Assembly (NCBI GenBank): GCA_020061465.1
Contig: JAGUYG010000064.1
Location: 1-64,000 of the forward strand
Direction of reading: 5' to 3'
Length of the DNA: 64,000 nucleotides
Origin: Ignavibacteriales bacterium
GTDB lineage: Bacteria; Bacteroidota; Ignavibacteria; Ignavibacteriales; Ignavibacteriaceae
How positions within the stretch are numbered: the stretch's first letter is position 1; each line of letters begins with the position of its first letter. The translations under genes were made by a program, and so were the position numbers. A model generated the notes under the pieces. That model searched no databases, had not been told where the DNA came from, and saw only the letters and a list, made by a program, of their open reading frames with translations. Below, in pieces: positions 27,737 to 38,051 of this stretch.

Positions 27737-29569
27737 TTATTCAACAGTAACGCTCTTTGCTAAATTTCTTGGTTGGTCTACATTTAACCCCTTTTTCACG
27801 GCAATATGATAAGCAAGCAATTGCAGCGGGATAACAGTTAAAATCGGCATCAGCATTCTGATTGTATCCGGTACTTTTATTGTGTAATCAACCAGCTTAT
27901 CAATTTCATTATCGGATTGGCTCGCAATGGCAATTATTCTTCCCTTCCTCGCTTTTATTTCTTCAATGTTGCTAACAATCTTTTCGTAAGTTGAATCTTT
28001 AGGGGCTATAAAGACTACAGGCATATTTTCATCTATCAATGCAATAGGACCATGCTTCATTTCTGCAGCAGGATATCCTTCTGCATGTATGTAAGAAATT
28101 TCTTTCAATTTAAGAGCACCTTCAAGAGCGACAGGGAAATTGTAACCTCTTCCCAGGTAAAGGAAATTTTTTGCATCCTTAAATTGTTCTGCAATCATTT
28201 CAATGTGGCTGTTTAATTTTAGTATCTCTTCTATCTTTTGCGGAATATTTTTTAATTCTTCGGCAATCGATTTTCCGTCAATCAAACTGAGGTGTTTTTT
28301 TCGCGCAATAAGCAACGTGATTAGCGCAAGTACAATTAGCTGAGAGGTGAATGCCTTTGTTGATGCAACACCGATTTCCGGTCCGGCATGAATATAAACT
28401 CCCGCCATACTTCCGCGCGCTATCGAACTGCCGACTACGTTGCAAATACCAAGCACAAGCGCACCGCGTATTTTCGCCTCACGAAGTGCTGCTAAAGTAT
28501 CGGCAGTTTCTCCGCTTTGCGATATGAAAAAGACTGTATCTTCAGGAGTAATGATCGGATTTCTATATCTGAACTCCGAAGCATATTCAACCTCGGTTGG
28601 AATTCGGGCAAATTGTTCTAACATGTACTCGCCTACAAGTCCGGAATGCCAGGAAGTACCGCAGGCTGAAATGATAATTCTCTTTGAATTTGTAAGCTGC
28701 TCAGTTACACTCTCTAAACCGCCAAGTTTTGCAGTGCCTTTTTTAAAAAGAATTCTTCCGCGTAATGAGTTTGTAACCGAATCCGGCTGCTCCATAATTT
28801 CTTTAAGCATGAAATGAGGATATCCGCCTTTATCGATTTGATCGAGTGTCATGCTAATCTCATGAACTTCCTTAGCAATTTCTGTATCGGAAATTGTTTT
28901 CGTTATAAATTTATCTTTATAAATTTCAACTAATTCACCATCTTCCAGATAAGCTACCTGTTTTGTATGTGCAAGAATTGCCGAAACATCGGATGCAACG
29001 AAGTTTTCGTTTTCTCCGACACCAACAATAAGCGGTGATCCCTTACGTGCGGCAACTATTTTGTTCGGCTCACCTTCGTATATAACTGCTATGCCATAAG
29101 TTCCTTCGACTTCGCTTAGAGCTAACCTTACCGCTTTAAATAAATCAAATCCTTTTTGAAGAAAGCTATCTATCAAATGTGGTAAAACTTCGGAATCTGT
29201 CTCACTCAAGAAACTGTAACCCATTTGTCTCAAACCTTCTCTCAGTGTTTGATAATTTTCAATTATTCCATTGTGAATAACGAAGAGGTTCTTCTTATGA
29301 TTATGATGCGGATGAGCATTTATCTCATTAGGCACACCATGAGTTGCCCATCGTGTATGACCAATACCCAATTTAGCTGAAAGATTTAAACTATCAACTT
29401 TCTCTTGCAGTAAAGAAACCTTCCCCTTGTTTTTAATAACCGAGGCAGTGCCGTTATTTATTAATGCTAAACCTGCCGAATCATATCCCCTGTATTCCAA
29501 TCTTTTTAATCCGTTTAAAAGAATCGGCACACAATTTTTTTCACCTATGTAACCTATTATGCCGCACAT
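27737..29569 (-). CDS. glmS: Glutamine-fructose-6-phosphate aminotransferase
   Basis: Makes glucosamine-6-phosphate, the entry point to peptidoglycan and amino-sugar synthesis. 610 aa, normal. The N-terminal glutaminase starts MCGIIGYIG with Cys2 as nucleophile, then RGYDSAGLAL and GHTRWATHG. Two SIS sugar-isomerase domains follow (ISACGTSWHSG, FISQSGETADTL, LGRGYNFPVALEGALKLKE). It ends in the conserved QPRNLAKSVTVE. No glmS ribozyme is visible in the short 118-nt upstream gap. Confidence 0.97.
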   Translation of the reverse strand: MCGIIGYIGEKNCVPILLNGLKRLEYRGYDSAGLALINNGTASVIKNKGKVSLLQEKVDSLNLSAKLGIGHTRWATHGVPNEINAHPHHNHKKNLFVIHNGIIENYQTLREGLRQMGYSFLSETDSEVLPHLIDSFLQKGFDLFKAVRLALSEVEGTYGIAVIYEGEPNKIVAARKGSPLIVGVGENENFVASDVSAILAHTKQVAYLEDGELVEIYKDKFITKTISDTEIAKEVHEISMTLDQIDKGGYPHFMLKEIMEQPDSVTNSLRGRILFKKGTAKLGGLESVTEQLTNSKRIIISACGTSWHSGLVGEYMLEQFARIPTEVEYASEFRYRNPIITPEDTVFFISQSGETADTLAALREAKIRGALVLGICNVVGSSIARGSMAGVYIHAGPEIGVASTKAFTSQLIVLALITLLIARKKHLSLIDGKSIAEELKNIPQKIEEILKLNSHIEMIAEQFKDAKNFLYLGRGYNFPVALEGALKLKEISYIHAEGYPAAEMKHGPIALIDENMPVVFIAPKDSTYEKIVSNIEEIKARKGRIIAIASQSDNEIDKLVDYTIKVPDTIRMLMPILTVIPLQLLAYHIAVKKGLNVDQPRNLAKSVTVE

Positions 29570-29688
29570 TGGAACTCCCGGTATTTATTTATTAAATTTT
29601 ACTTAAACCTAAAGGAAAGATTCTTTTGAATCTGATTTACAGTATAAATTCAGAGGGAGTTAATTCATACTGCAATTATGAGATCAGG

Positions 29689-32600
29689 TTATTTAATTTT
29701 TGCTAATTTTTCGGTAACGGTTTTAATAACTCCGTTATTTTTAGTTACAATTTTGTAAAAATATACACCATTTGCAACTTCGTCACCGTCTTCGTCTCTT
29801 CCATCCCAAAAAAGATGATTAAATCCAACCGTAAGCGAGGATTGTGGTACGGTAATTTCTTTAATCAGTCTTCCTGCTATTGTATATATTTTAAGATAGA
29901 ATTCTTCCGGCGGCTGTATACCTCTTATCTCAAAAGTGAAATATGTATTGGTTTTGAATGGATTTGGATAGTTAAATACGTTCAATAAATCAGCTTTATT
30001 ATAAACAAAGAAAATCGATCTGGAGAATGTGGAATCAAAAAAGTTGCCCGAAGCATCCTTTGCAAGCACTTCCAATACATGTCTGCCGTCATTTAATTCA
30101 GGCTGCCAAAGAATTTCTGCTTTTGAATTAGGATAAGGCATGTAAAAATATTCCAAATCGGGATTGGAAAAATAAAGGAGCTTATTGTTATGTATGATAG
30201 TAAAGTAACTTGTGTCCAGCGGCAGCGGACTGTTATCTTCCAGCGTAATTCTTACTTTAGGTTTTGCAGAAATAATATCTCCGTTTAAGATTTCCTTATC
30301 GTCAAAAGTAATTGTGAATTTTGGTGGGATAGAATCACGCACTACATAAAAGCTGTTTTCAGCAATGTTATTATAAGTAAAGAATTCATTATGGGGTACT
30401 GAAGCTATTACTTTAATATTATTATTAAATATTAATAAAGCAGTATTGATGATGTAGTCAATCGCCGAACTGCTGTTTTCTCCAATGCTTATAACTTTTG
30501 TCAGAAAAGCAGAATCCGCTCCGTTAAGAAAAAACTTAGCGACGGTACTGTCAGCCTTGGAGTAACCAATGTTCTGCATAACCGCTGTAAGCTTAGTTGG
30601 TAAACCCTGCAGAACAGAATCAGGTGTGAAGGTAATATTCCTGCTATTTATAAAAACTTCAGGCGGTGGATTATAATCGATATGGAAAGATTTAAGCACC
30701 ATTGGTAATGATGCCCCAAAACTTGAGTCAATTAAAGAATATTCTACTCTTAATTTTGTATACATTAAAGGATTAATTCCCAAAAGTGTCGAGCTTTGAA
30801 GCAAATTGATGCCCAGCGTGTCCCAACTTTTTGAATTATTGTTGTACCCTTCCAATACTGCTTGATAATTTCCTGCAGAGCCTGTGGTTTCAAATTCAAA
30901 ATTTAAACTATTCCATTTTTGAGCGGGACCGACTTCCTCAGTAGTAATACTTCCCTTTGCGTTAAAATATTTTCCGGCAAACTTGCTGAACTTACGTTTA
31001 TAACCGGAGCTTCGATAAGTAGAGGCATATACTCTATCATTAATCCAATCATACGTCCATGCATAATAACTTTGAAAGGGAGTTCGGGTCAGCCATTCAT
31101 CCTCGAATACTCCATCTGAAATTCTGATCTTTCTCATAAACCCGTTGTAATAATATTCATAAGGATATATATAACCTTCGGCAGCAAAAAATCCTGAAAA
31201 TCCCGGATAGGTTGTTCCGGTAAGAAGCATATCGGGTTTTACTAATCTCCAATTGTCCTGCGGGTCTAAAATCCTAAGAATATAACGGGAAGAACCCAAA
31301 GTATCTTTTGAACTTATATTGTACACATAGTATCCATCAGAAGTTACGTAAAAAGAACCATCTGCAATTTTAGAATCATCCCATCTTAAGAACCCCGTAG
31401 GAATATGTATATCTTCAATTTCTTCGGACAAGACATCTATTCGCTTTACATCGTATGGACTTCCGGTAATAATATAAATTCCTCCGTCGCCGTGATAAAA
31501 CATTTGATTGCTAATCCTATCATAAAAATCTGAAAAGATGCCATAGAATTTTCCTTTTTCTGTGCCGTTATTTCCGGTTCCCACTTTATAAATTCTGGTC
31601 TTACCGGCAACATTATCGCTTAGCTGGAAATACCACATGTTCGCAAAATAGAGATATGTACCATCTGTTGTAATTGTTGTTAACCCAAGCTTACCTATTG
31701 CCGTTGTATCAAAAAAGATATCTTCTAAAAATCTATCGTTTGAAGGACGCGGCGGATTCGGATTAATATTAAGAACTAATCCTCGCCGGGATGAAGAATA
31801 ATTTACATTGTCCGTCTTAAATTGCTTTAAAGCATTACCTTCAGCGTAGTAACCACTTTTGGGGTTATCCGTTATAATAATGCTTCTTACCTCACTCCAC
31901 TTTCCGTATTCTTCTCCGTCAAATATTCTTGCTCTCCAAAAATATTCTCCTTTTATAAGCTGTGGGGAACGCCATTTAACGAGTCCGGTATCAGGAAGTA
32001 AACCGGAAGACTTAATAATCGGAGATGAAAAATTCCGGCTTGTATCAATCTCAATAAAGTATTCTAAACTTCTATCAATATAAAAACCGATGTCGGCAAA
32101 TAGAAAATCGACATAATTATTTGAAGTTGAATGACCATTTACCGGTGATATAATATTAGGCTCGTTGATGCTGTAAACTGCAAATTGAGCCGAAGCGGAA
32201 TTATCAGAAATATCAGGTTCCGCAATTCTTAAATCGTCATTCACTCTTACAGTTAATTCGTATAACCCCGCATCAATAGGAATCCAAGTAATTATCGTCG
32301 AGTCAAGAATTCCAAAACTCGGCATCTTGACCCTGTCCACTAAATAAGAAGTATCTTTCGATGCTGCAAAAAGTTCAACTGTAACCGAATCTTCCGGAAA
32401 AGTTACTCCATAGTTTCTAACGAAAATTTTCACTGCTACAGTATCTTCAATGAGCGGATTAGAGGGTGAAATTGAAATACCATTCGATTTAACTTCAAAA
32501 TCCGGCTGTGTAGGTAATGCAATATTAATTCCCGGATCGCCTAATAACGTAAGCACCGCAAGTTGATTTCTGTACGCTAAACTATTAGGCACCTTACCCT

Positions 32601-35418
32601 TTGCAAACAAAATTGATTTACCCAAGTTGTAGTTTCGGTTATTAAAAATATCGTTGAATATAAGATTGTTAATTTGTTTACCTATTTCCCAATTCGTTAA
32701 ACCGGAACTGCCGAAAAAGGCAAGGCTTCCTTTTCCAGGTACTTTATTAAATTGCTCACCGAAAACATCCTGGTTATCGAAGTGTGCGGTATAACAGGTA
32801 ACGCTGAAAATAACAGGCAGCCGTCCTTGATTTTCGAGCAGATAAATGTCGTCATTCAAAAATGTCAAGTCCCATTGATATCCGCCGCCGTGCCCATAAT
32901 AATTTGCTATGGCAGCCCCTTGATTAAATGCGTGCCTTATTTCTGGACCTTCACCCATGAAAGGTATGTACTCAGGTTTATTAGGGTAACGAAATATTTT
33001 AACAGCCTCAAAACCGTTCTTTGTTAAATATAAATTTTGGAGAGTCATGCTTGCATCATTAAATCCATAATAGTTTTCATCGCTTGCATTAACTCCGGAT
33101 GCCATGAGCAGAACATTTTGCTTCCATTTTTTTGATGCATCCGACGGATAGTTGATAATTTTATCAACCAGGATTTCCGCTTCACCCACCGTTTCGCAGG
33201 ATATTCTGCCTATTGCTAAATCAGGGTAAACGTCATCGCCGGCAACGGCTGCAATTAGATTATCGCTTGCAGATTGACCGAATTCTCTCGATTGATACGG
33301 AATCGAAGGAACAAAGTTAGGACGGCTTGTTGGTAATATTTTTCTATAATCATAGCTCATATCGCCAAACAACGCAATATAGGACGGAGCGGGTGTCGCC
33401 CAATTTTCAAATGCATATCTTACGAAATAGTGTAAAGCAAATGGGTCTAATAATCCATAGGAAAATTCATCATATATGTCATTTACATTTACGATAACAA
33501 CGCGCGGATTTACTATTGAAGAATCTAACATTCTGCTTGATCGATAATTGGCAAGAGATTGCGCAGGTACTATAAATTTTGGATGAGAGATTATTATATA
33601 GTCAGCGCCGTTTGAAATGTTTTTTAAATCCGAATTGTTCACCCGAACAATAGAATCTGGTTTTAAGTGGTTATAAGTAATTCCCGTTATGAAAAACTCA
33701 GTTTTGTTCGATAGGCTGTCATCAAAAATAAATGCGTTTTGGTATTGGGAGAGAAACAAGGGGTTTACTATAATATCAGCAGTTTCCGGTTTAAATATTT
33801 TGATACTGTCATCTTCCCAAAGCCAAACCCAAAATCTCGTTTTACCAGTTGAATCATTTGAAGAAAAAAAGTTTAGCTGTTCGTCTTCGGCTCTGAATAC
33901 TTTCCAATAATCAAACTCAATCCAATTTATCCTAATCTCATCGGAATATGTATTTGGACAAATATCTCCCTTTACCCAAACACTTAAAATGTTTCCTTGA
34001 GGATAAATGCTCACACCACCGGCACCAATAAAAATTCGTTTTTCAAATGTCGACTCAGTCTGCCCATCCCAAATTTGTTCACCGATGAGTTTATTATTTA
34101 TATAAATGTATGCCCGATGTTCAGGATTGCAGAACAAGTTATTAGTAATGCCATGCATGTTTACACGTACATTAACGTAGTTAGAATCAGTATTGATATT
34201 TTTGAATCCCGGAAATCTTGCCTCAAAACCCTGTGTTGATTGCCCCCCAAAAGCGGATGCCTTGCCCCAGTACCAAAAATCTCTCTTCTCATCCGGTGCA
34301 TAGCCAAGTCTTTCATACAATACATCCTGCTCGTAATGAATTGTATGCAGCGATCCGGTCCATGCAGAAAGTTCTCCTTTAGGATAACCATCCTTCAGCT
34401 TGTAAAATTTTCCTTTCTTATCACCGTCGAATGTTAACCAATATACGTTTTGCAAATTATAAATATTTTGATAAGTGTAGGGAGTCGGCGGCGGCGGCGT
34501 TCCTAAAAATTCAAAATAATCACCCTCATTAAATAGACTGTCCTGATTGGCATCGGTAATATGTACGGGGATTAGTTCTCCGATATTCCACAATTCAATA
34601 TTGTCAAAAGAAACATCACCCAATTCCATTCCCGCCGAAATTATATCTTCGTATGTTATTTTATACATGCCTTTCTTATTCAAATAGAGCTTAAGATATT
34701 TTTTCTGAGGCGAATACCAACTTTCTGAAGAAATTTCTTTCTTAATTACAGAGCTTGATTTATGTACCCAATTAACGGCTTCTTCAGGATTAATTAATTG
34801 ATCACTGACAAAATTCATCGTCATCGGATCAACCGGCATTTCATATTCAATATAGTTTTGGATTAAATTATAATCTATTCTAATTAGCACACGTTTATTG
34901 TGCATCAAATTCCGGTTTACCGGATTAAATTGAAATGGAGCTAAAGATACCGATACAACTCTAACAAATCGGAACATAAATGGTTCATCAAGGGTTGCAG
35001 CATCCGAAGGAAAAAATTCATTCTTGCTATAAATGTTGTAGTCGAAATTAAGTGATTTTAAAAGTTCTATTTCATCCTCACCTGCACTATACGGCAGAAC
35101 CATTTTATTTTGGTGTATTTCGAAGTCACGGTCAAGTATTGTTAAAATTGGTTTTGCCTGCGGCGGCAATCCCAAATTAATGAAGTAATCAGGCAGCAGC
35201 GGTTCGCCATAATTCCTTCCGTATGAATTTCCACCTCGAATAATGGTATAATCTATACCTTTAATTAAAGTATCATTTAAACTAAAAACCTCATCAAAGG
35301 AGAATTCAATTGTAAGATAATTTTGAGTGGATTCGATTATTCTATGGTTTTGAGAATGTAATGAGAGAGATAAAATGATTAGAATAAAAATAGTTTTTGC
35401 CAATAACTTCATAAACAA
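29689..35418 (-). CDS. PorU-like C25 (gingipain-family) cysteine peptidase with T9SS C-terminal domain
   Basis: 1909 aa. A signal peptide (about 1-23) and an N-terminal prodomain-like region precede the C25 peptidase domain (about 605-1000). The catalytic His (H843 in YYGHGGG) and Cys (C875 in FSVTCYTAH) lie 32 residues apart, as in gingipains. Then come beta-rich segments (CARDB-like about 1010-1110; others to about 1800). The end is a FlgD-like/type IX sorting domain (YPNPFKTNTYF, DGRDEDGDEVANGVYFYKI). PorU is the cell-surface sortase of the type IX secretion system. This protein is much longer than Porphyromonas PorU, so it may be PorU or a large secreted C25 protease. Confidence 0.8.
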   Translation of the reverse strand: MFMKLLAKTIFILIILSLSLHSQNHRIIESTQNYLTIEFSFDEVFSLNDTLIKGIDYTIIRGGNSYGRNYGEPLLPDYFINLGLPPQAKPILTILDRDFEIHQNKMVLPYSAGEDEIELLKSLNFDYNIYSKNEFFPSDAATLDEPFMFRFVRVVSVSLAPFQFNPVNRNLMHNKRVLIRIDYNLIQNYIEYEMPVDPMTMNFVSDQLINPEEAVNWVHKSSSVIKKEISSESWYSPQKKYLKLYLNKKGMYKITYEDIISAGMELGDVSFDNIELWNIGELIPVHITDANQDSLFNEGDYFEFLGTPPPPTPYTYQNIYNLQNVYWLTFDGDKKGKFYKLKDGYPKGELSAWTGSLHTIHYEQDVLYERLGYAPDEKRDFWYWGKASAFGGQSTQGFEARFPGFKNINTDSNYVNVRVNMHGITNNLFCNPEHRAYIYINNKLIGEQIWDGQTESTFEKRIFIGAGGVSIYPQGNILSVWVKGDICPNTYSDEIRINWIEFDYWKVFRAEDEQLNFFSSNDSTGKTRFWVWLWEDDSIKIFKPETADIIVNPLFLSQYQNAFIFDDSLSNKTEFFITGITYNHLKPDSIVRVNNSDLKNISNGADYIIISHPKFIVPAQSLANYRSSRMLDSSIVNPRVVIVNVNDIYDEFSYGLLDPFALHYFVRYAFENWATPAPSYIALFGDMSYDYRKILPTSRPNFVPSIPYQSREFGQSASDNLIAAVAGDDVYPDLAIGRISCETVGEAEILVDKIINYPSDASKKWKQNVLLMASGVNASDENYYGFNDASMTLQNLYLTKNGFEAVKIFRYPNKPEYIPFMGEGPEIRHAFNQGAAIANYYGHGGGYQWDLTFLNDDIYLLENQGRLPVIFSVTCYTAHFDNQDVFGEQFNKVPGKGSLAFFGSSGLTNWEIGKQINNLIFNDIFNNRNYNLGKSILFAKGKVPNSLAYRNQLAVLTLLGDPGINIALPTQPDFEVKSNGISISPSNPLIEDTVAVKIFVRNYGVTFPEDSVTVELFAASKDTSYLVDRVKMPSFGILDSTIITWIPIDAGLYELTVRVNDDLRIAEPDISDNSASAQFAVYSINEPNIISPVNGHSTSNNYVDFLFADIGFYIDRSLEYFIEIDTSRNFSSPIIKSSGLLPDTGLVKWRSPQLIKGEYFWRARIFDGEEYGKWSEVRSIIITDNPKSGYYAEGNALKQFKTDNVNYSSSRRGLVLNINPNPPRPSNDRFLEDIFFDTTAIGKLGLTTITTDGTYLYFANMWYFQLSDNVAGKTRIYKVGTGNNGTEKGKFYGIFSDFYDRISNQMFYHGDGGIYIITGSPYDVKRIDVLSEEIEDIHIPTGFLRWDDSKIADGSFYVTSDGYYVYNISSKDTLGSSRYILRILDPQDNWRLVKPDMLLTGTTYPGFSGFFAAEGYIYPYEYYYNGFMRKIRISDGVFEDEWLTRTPFQSYYAWTYDWINDRVYASTYRSSGYKRKFSKFAGKYFNAKGSITTEEVGPAQKWNSLNFEFETTGSAGNYQAVLEGYNNNSKSWDTLGINLLQSSTLLGINPLMYTKLRVEYSLIDSSFGASLPMVLKSFHIDYNPPPEVFINSRNITFTPDSVLQGLPTKLTAVMQNIGYSKADSTVAKFFLNGADSAFLTKVISIGENSSSAIDYIINTALLIFNNNIKVIASVPHNEFFTYNNIAENSFYVVRDSIPPKFTITFDDKEILNGDIISAKPKVRITLEDNSPLPLDTSYFTIIHNNKLLYFSNPDLEYFYMPYPNSKAEILWQPELNDGRHVLEVLAKDASGNFFDSTFSRSIFFVYNKADLLNVFNYPNPFKTNTYFTFEIRGIQPPEEFYLKIYTIAGRLIKEITVPQSSLTVGFNHLFWDGRDEDGDEVANGVYFYKIVTKNNGVIKTVTEKLAKIK

Positions 35419-35785
35419 TTCCAGGAGTAAAATTTGGTCGTTAAATTAGATTTTTTTAGGTGAGCGTTCAAGGGGAAAAGTATGTAATCGATTAAATCTT
35501 ACGATATCCAAAAAATTATTTTATATACTCGTGTTTCGCAAAAAGTTGAGTCTAAAAAGATGACTTCGTTTCAGGGTGTTTAGGGTAATTTAAAAACTTA
35601 GGTTACACATTATCCTTCAAGGTCACAGCCTTAGACCACGGAAGTTACTGCGTTATTCAGCAACTTTGAATTTCTGAAACCTCTGACCTTTCCGAGGATC
35701 TTTATGACAAGGCTTCGTAAGTCTCCGGCTAATATGAATTACTGAGAACTTTGATTATAACTTTACCAAAAAAACTTCAAATTCC
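35419..35785. other. Intergenic gap, nothing recognised
   Basis: About 370 nt between the PorU-like gene and the Wzi gene, both on the minus strand. It should carry the promoter of the PorU-like gene. Short partial self-complementary segments are present (for example TCCTTCAAGGTC and CTTTCCGAGGATC near 35620-35702), but no clear hairpin, RNA or gene. Confidence 0.5.
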
Positions 35786-37459
35786 TCACTCAAAACTCAA
35801 AATCATTGAAATCCAGCCGGAATTATTTTTGTTAAGTTTCTTTTCCCTTTTTTCGCTTGTAAATAAGTATGTGCCTTGAATGTATAAGCCGTATAGTAGT
35901 TCGTAATCAATACTGAACATGAATGTATTTTCTTCTTCCACTATGCCGCCTAACAGCGGAACATTCCTAGAATCATATATCGAAAAACTATTAAAAACGT
36001 TTCCGCCTACATTTTTAATCAAATTGCCTTTTGAATCATAATAATTATCACCATGAAGAGTACGACTGTATTGCATAGTCAAATTACACCGGCTAAATAA
36101 TCTGTATTCAGCAGTAAGGGAAAAAAACATCGAGTTCGGCTGTAAATCCATTCCTAACATAAAGCCGTTGTTAGTTGCCGTTAAAGCTTCTCCGATTCCT
36201 GCATGCGAAAACATGTAAGGACGAAGTAGACCATACTCAGCAGTTAGAGTAAGATTTCTAAAAATCAGAGGAGATGTAAGCATTAAACCCGAACTAAAAG
36301 CAAACTTGTTTTGAATGTCATTCCACTCTCCTTTAAAATAATTTCCAAGTTCTAAATCATCTAACATAATTGTGGCGGTCAGTTCCAATCCTGGTGTTAT
36401 TAAATATTTAGCATCTAAAGAGAGGAAAGAGTTATCAAGATCATTTAAAGAACGCTGTGCAGATTCCCAAAACAAAAAAGGGTTTAAATATGCGGCTTCA
36501 AACGGTCGATTTGAATAAATCACCATCTGCGAAATTCCCATCGAAAAATTAGACGAAGGCGAAAATCCTAATCGGCTTACGGCAATATATTTTGGTCTTT
36601 TTTCTTTCACGCTGCCGATTAAAGAATCTACATAGTATACTTCCGGTTTTTGATTAAGCCAGCCGTGGATAAAATCATACAGCAGCGTTTTGTATGAAAA
36701 ATTAAATCTGAGAAAATCGAACATTGGCGGATTATCGCTCAGAAATAATCTTCCCGTTTTTCCATATCCCCATAGAATCCTTTCTCTTCCTAACTGCAGA
36801 CTAAGGTGCTCGGTTTGAAATTTTAAGTAGCCTTCAGTGTTATCAAAAAAGTCTATGCCGGTTTCATTGAATGTAAAACTGTGTTTTACTCGTGTATCCA
36901 GCAAAGCAGCTTCCCTTTCATTAAAAACCACACCGTTTGAAGCGCTTAAATAAAATCCGAACCAATCACGATACGAACCATAAACTTTGCCGCCGAGATT
37001 CATTAATGAACTATTACCGCTTTGCTCATGCCGGTAAATGAATTTATAATCAGCAAAAGGCAAGGCGCTAAAATTGAGGTTCGAATCACGATGGTTAAAT
37101 AAGTATTTTTCCTTATACGAAGCTAAATTATTTCCAAATTCTTCAGGGAAGGAATCAAAAATTCCGATTGGCTGTTCTTCGGGATTTATGTAAGAAGTAA
37201 ATTTTTTTAGCTGATCATTTAAATATGATTTTTCATTTTCACTGATTGCTTCTTGATTTTTTTTGATTTCCAGCAGCGCCGAAACAACCGACTCCCTCGA
37301 CAATGGTAGAATTACATCGTCGTACTCAGTTAGTATTCCCTGAACATACATTTTTTTAAGAAATGAATATATTCTATGATCGGAGGGGATATTATCAACT
37401 TGTGCGTAACCGCCGATGTTTAGGACAAAAAGAATTGTAAAAATCGATTTAAGCTTCAT
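35786..37459 (-). CDS. Wzi-family capsule assembly outer-membrane protein
   Basis: 557 aa with a signal peptide (KLKSIFTILFVLNIGGYAQ). A predominantly beta-stranded body is consistent with an outer-membrane barrel (for example YGSYRDWFGFYLSASNGV, LKFQTEHLSLQLGRERILWGYGKTG, LSLDAKYLITPGLELTATI). Wzi-family proteins anchor or assemble capsule at the cell surface. Its place as the last gene of the polysaccharide locus, 9 nt after the phosphoglycosyl transferase, supports that role. Confidence 0.82.
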   Translation of the reverse strand: MKLKSIFTILFVLNIGGYAQVDNIPSDHRIYSFLKKMYVQGILTEYDDVILPLSRESVVSALLEIKKNQEAISENEKSYLNDQLKKFTSYINPEEQPIGIFDSFPEEFGNNLASYKEKYLFNHRDSNLNFSALPFADYKFIYRHEQSGNSSLMNLGGKVYGSYRDWFGFYLSASNGVVFNEREAALLDTRVKHSFTFNETGIDFFDNTEGYLKFQTEHLSLQLGRERILWGYGKTGRLFLSDNPPMFDFLRFNFSYKTLLYDFIHGWLNQKPEVYYVDSLIGSVKEKRPKYIAVSRLGFSPSSNFSMGISQMVIYSNRPFEAAYLNPFLFWESAQRSLNDLDNSFLSLDAKYLITPGLELTATIMLDDLELGNYFKGEWNDIQNKFAFSSGLMLTSPLIFRNLTLTAEYGLLRPYMFSHAGIGEALTATNNGFMLGMDLQPNSMFFSLTAEYRLFSRCNLTMQYSRTLHGDNYYDSKGNLIKNVGGNVFNSFSIYDSRNVPLLGGIVEEENTFMFSIDYELLYGLYIQGTYLFTSEKREKKLNKNNSGWISMILSFE

Positions 37460-37468
37460 GGCGGAAGA

Positions 37469-38044
37469 TTAAATGTTACCGCTGTTGTTTGCAACTACCT
37501 GAAACGTCTTGAGGAAAATTTTCAGATTGGAAATAAAATTCTCCTTGCTGTAGTATTCAATTTCCATATTAACACGCTGCTCGGGAGTAAGCAGTTGTCT
37601 TCCGTTTATTTGCGAAATTCCGGTAACACCCGGTTTAAACCTGAACACCTGCTTTTGATATTCATTATAATCTTTTGTTATTGAAGGAAGTTCAGGTCTT
37701 GGTCCAATTAACGTCATATCGCCTATCAATACATTAATAAAATTTGGTATTTCATCAATACTCGTTCTTCTCAAAATTTTTCCTACCGGCGTTATTCTAT
37801 TGTCATTCTGAGCTGTGAAAATTGGACCAATCATTTCGGCATTTTGTACCATGCCTCTAAGCTTTATCATTTTAAAATTTTTACCAAGGTAACCGGAACG
37901 CTCCTGAACAAAAAAAACAGGTCCTTTTGAATCTAGCTTTATGGCAATTAAAGCTATCAGAAGAATAGGAGAGGAAATAATTAAGACAAGCACACTTACG
38001 ATTATATCGATAATTCTTCTTATGAAAGAGAATCGTCTATCCAT
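37469..38044 (-). CDS. Initiating sugar-phosphate transferase (PglC/WbaP-type)
   Basis: About 191 aa, a small monotopic phosphoglycosyl transferase that links the first sugar-1-phosphate to undecaprenyl phosphate. One re-entrant hydrophobic segment (about 11-32) precedes KLDSKGPVFFVQERSG, KMIKLRGM, the catalytic LRRTSIDEIPNFINVL (Asp-Glu pair) and GPRPELP. A longer frame begins at 38089, but it would overlap the aminotransferase. The ATG at 38044 with AGGAAG upstream fits better. The small PglC-like size next to a DegT aminotransferase suggests a 4-amino-sugar substrate. Confidence 0.88.
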   Translation of the reverse strand: MDRRFSFIRRIIDIIVSVLVLIISSPILLIALIAIKLDSKGPVFFVQERSGYLGKNFKMIKLRGMVQNAEMIGPIFTAQNDNRITPVGKILRRTSIDEIPNFINVLIGDMTLIGPRPELPSITKDYNEYQKQVFRFKPGVTGISQINGRQLLTPEQRVNMEIEYYSKENFISNLKIFLKTFQVVANNSGNI

Positions 38045-38051
38045 ACCGAGA

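Noticed and set aside
29570-29688. glmS ribozyme upstream of glmS
   Set aside because: The 118-nt gap is too short and lacks the conserved pseudoknot core; glmS ribozymes are typical of Firmicutes.
35541-35702. Possible copy of the 26025 element (TCTAAAAAG, CTTTCCGAGGATC)
   Set aside because: Only short words match, the arms are not inverted copies of each other and the GGATC centre lacks a matching right half.
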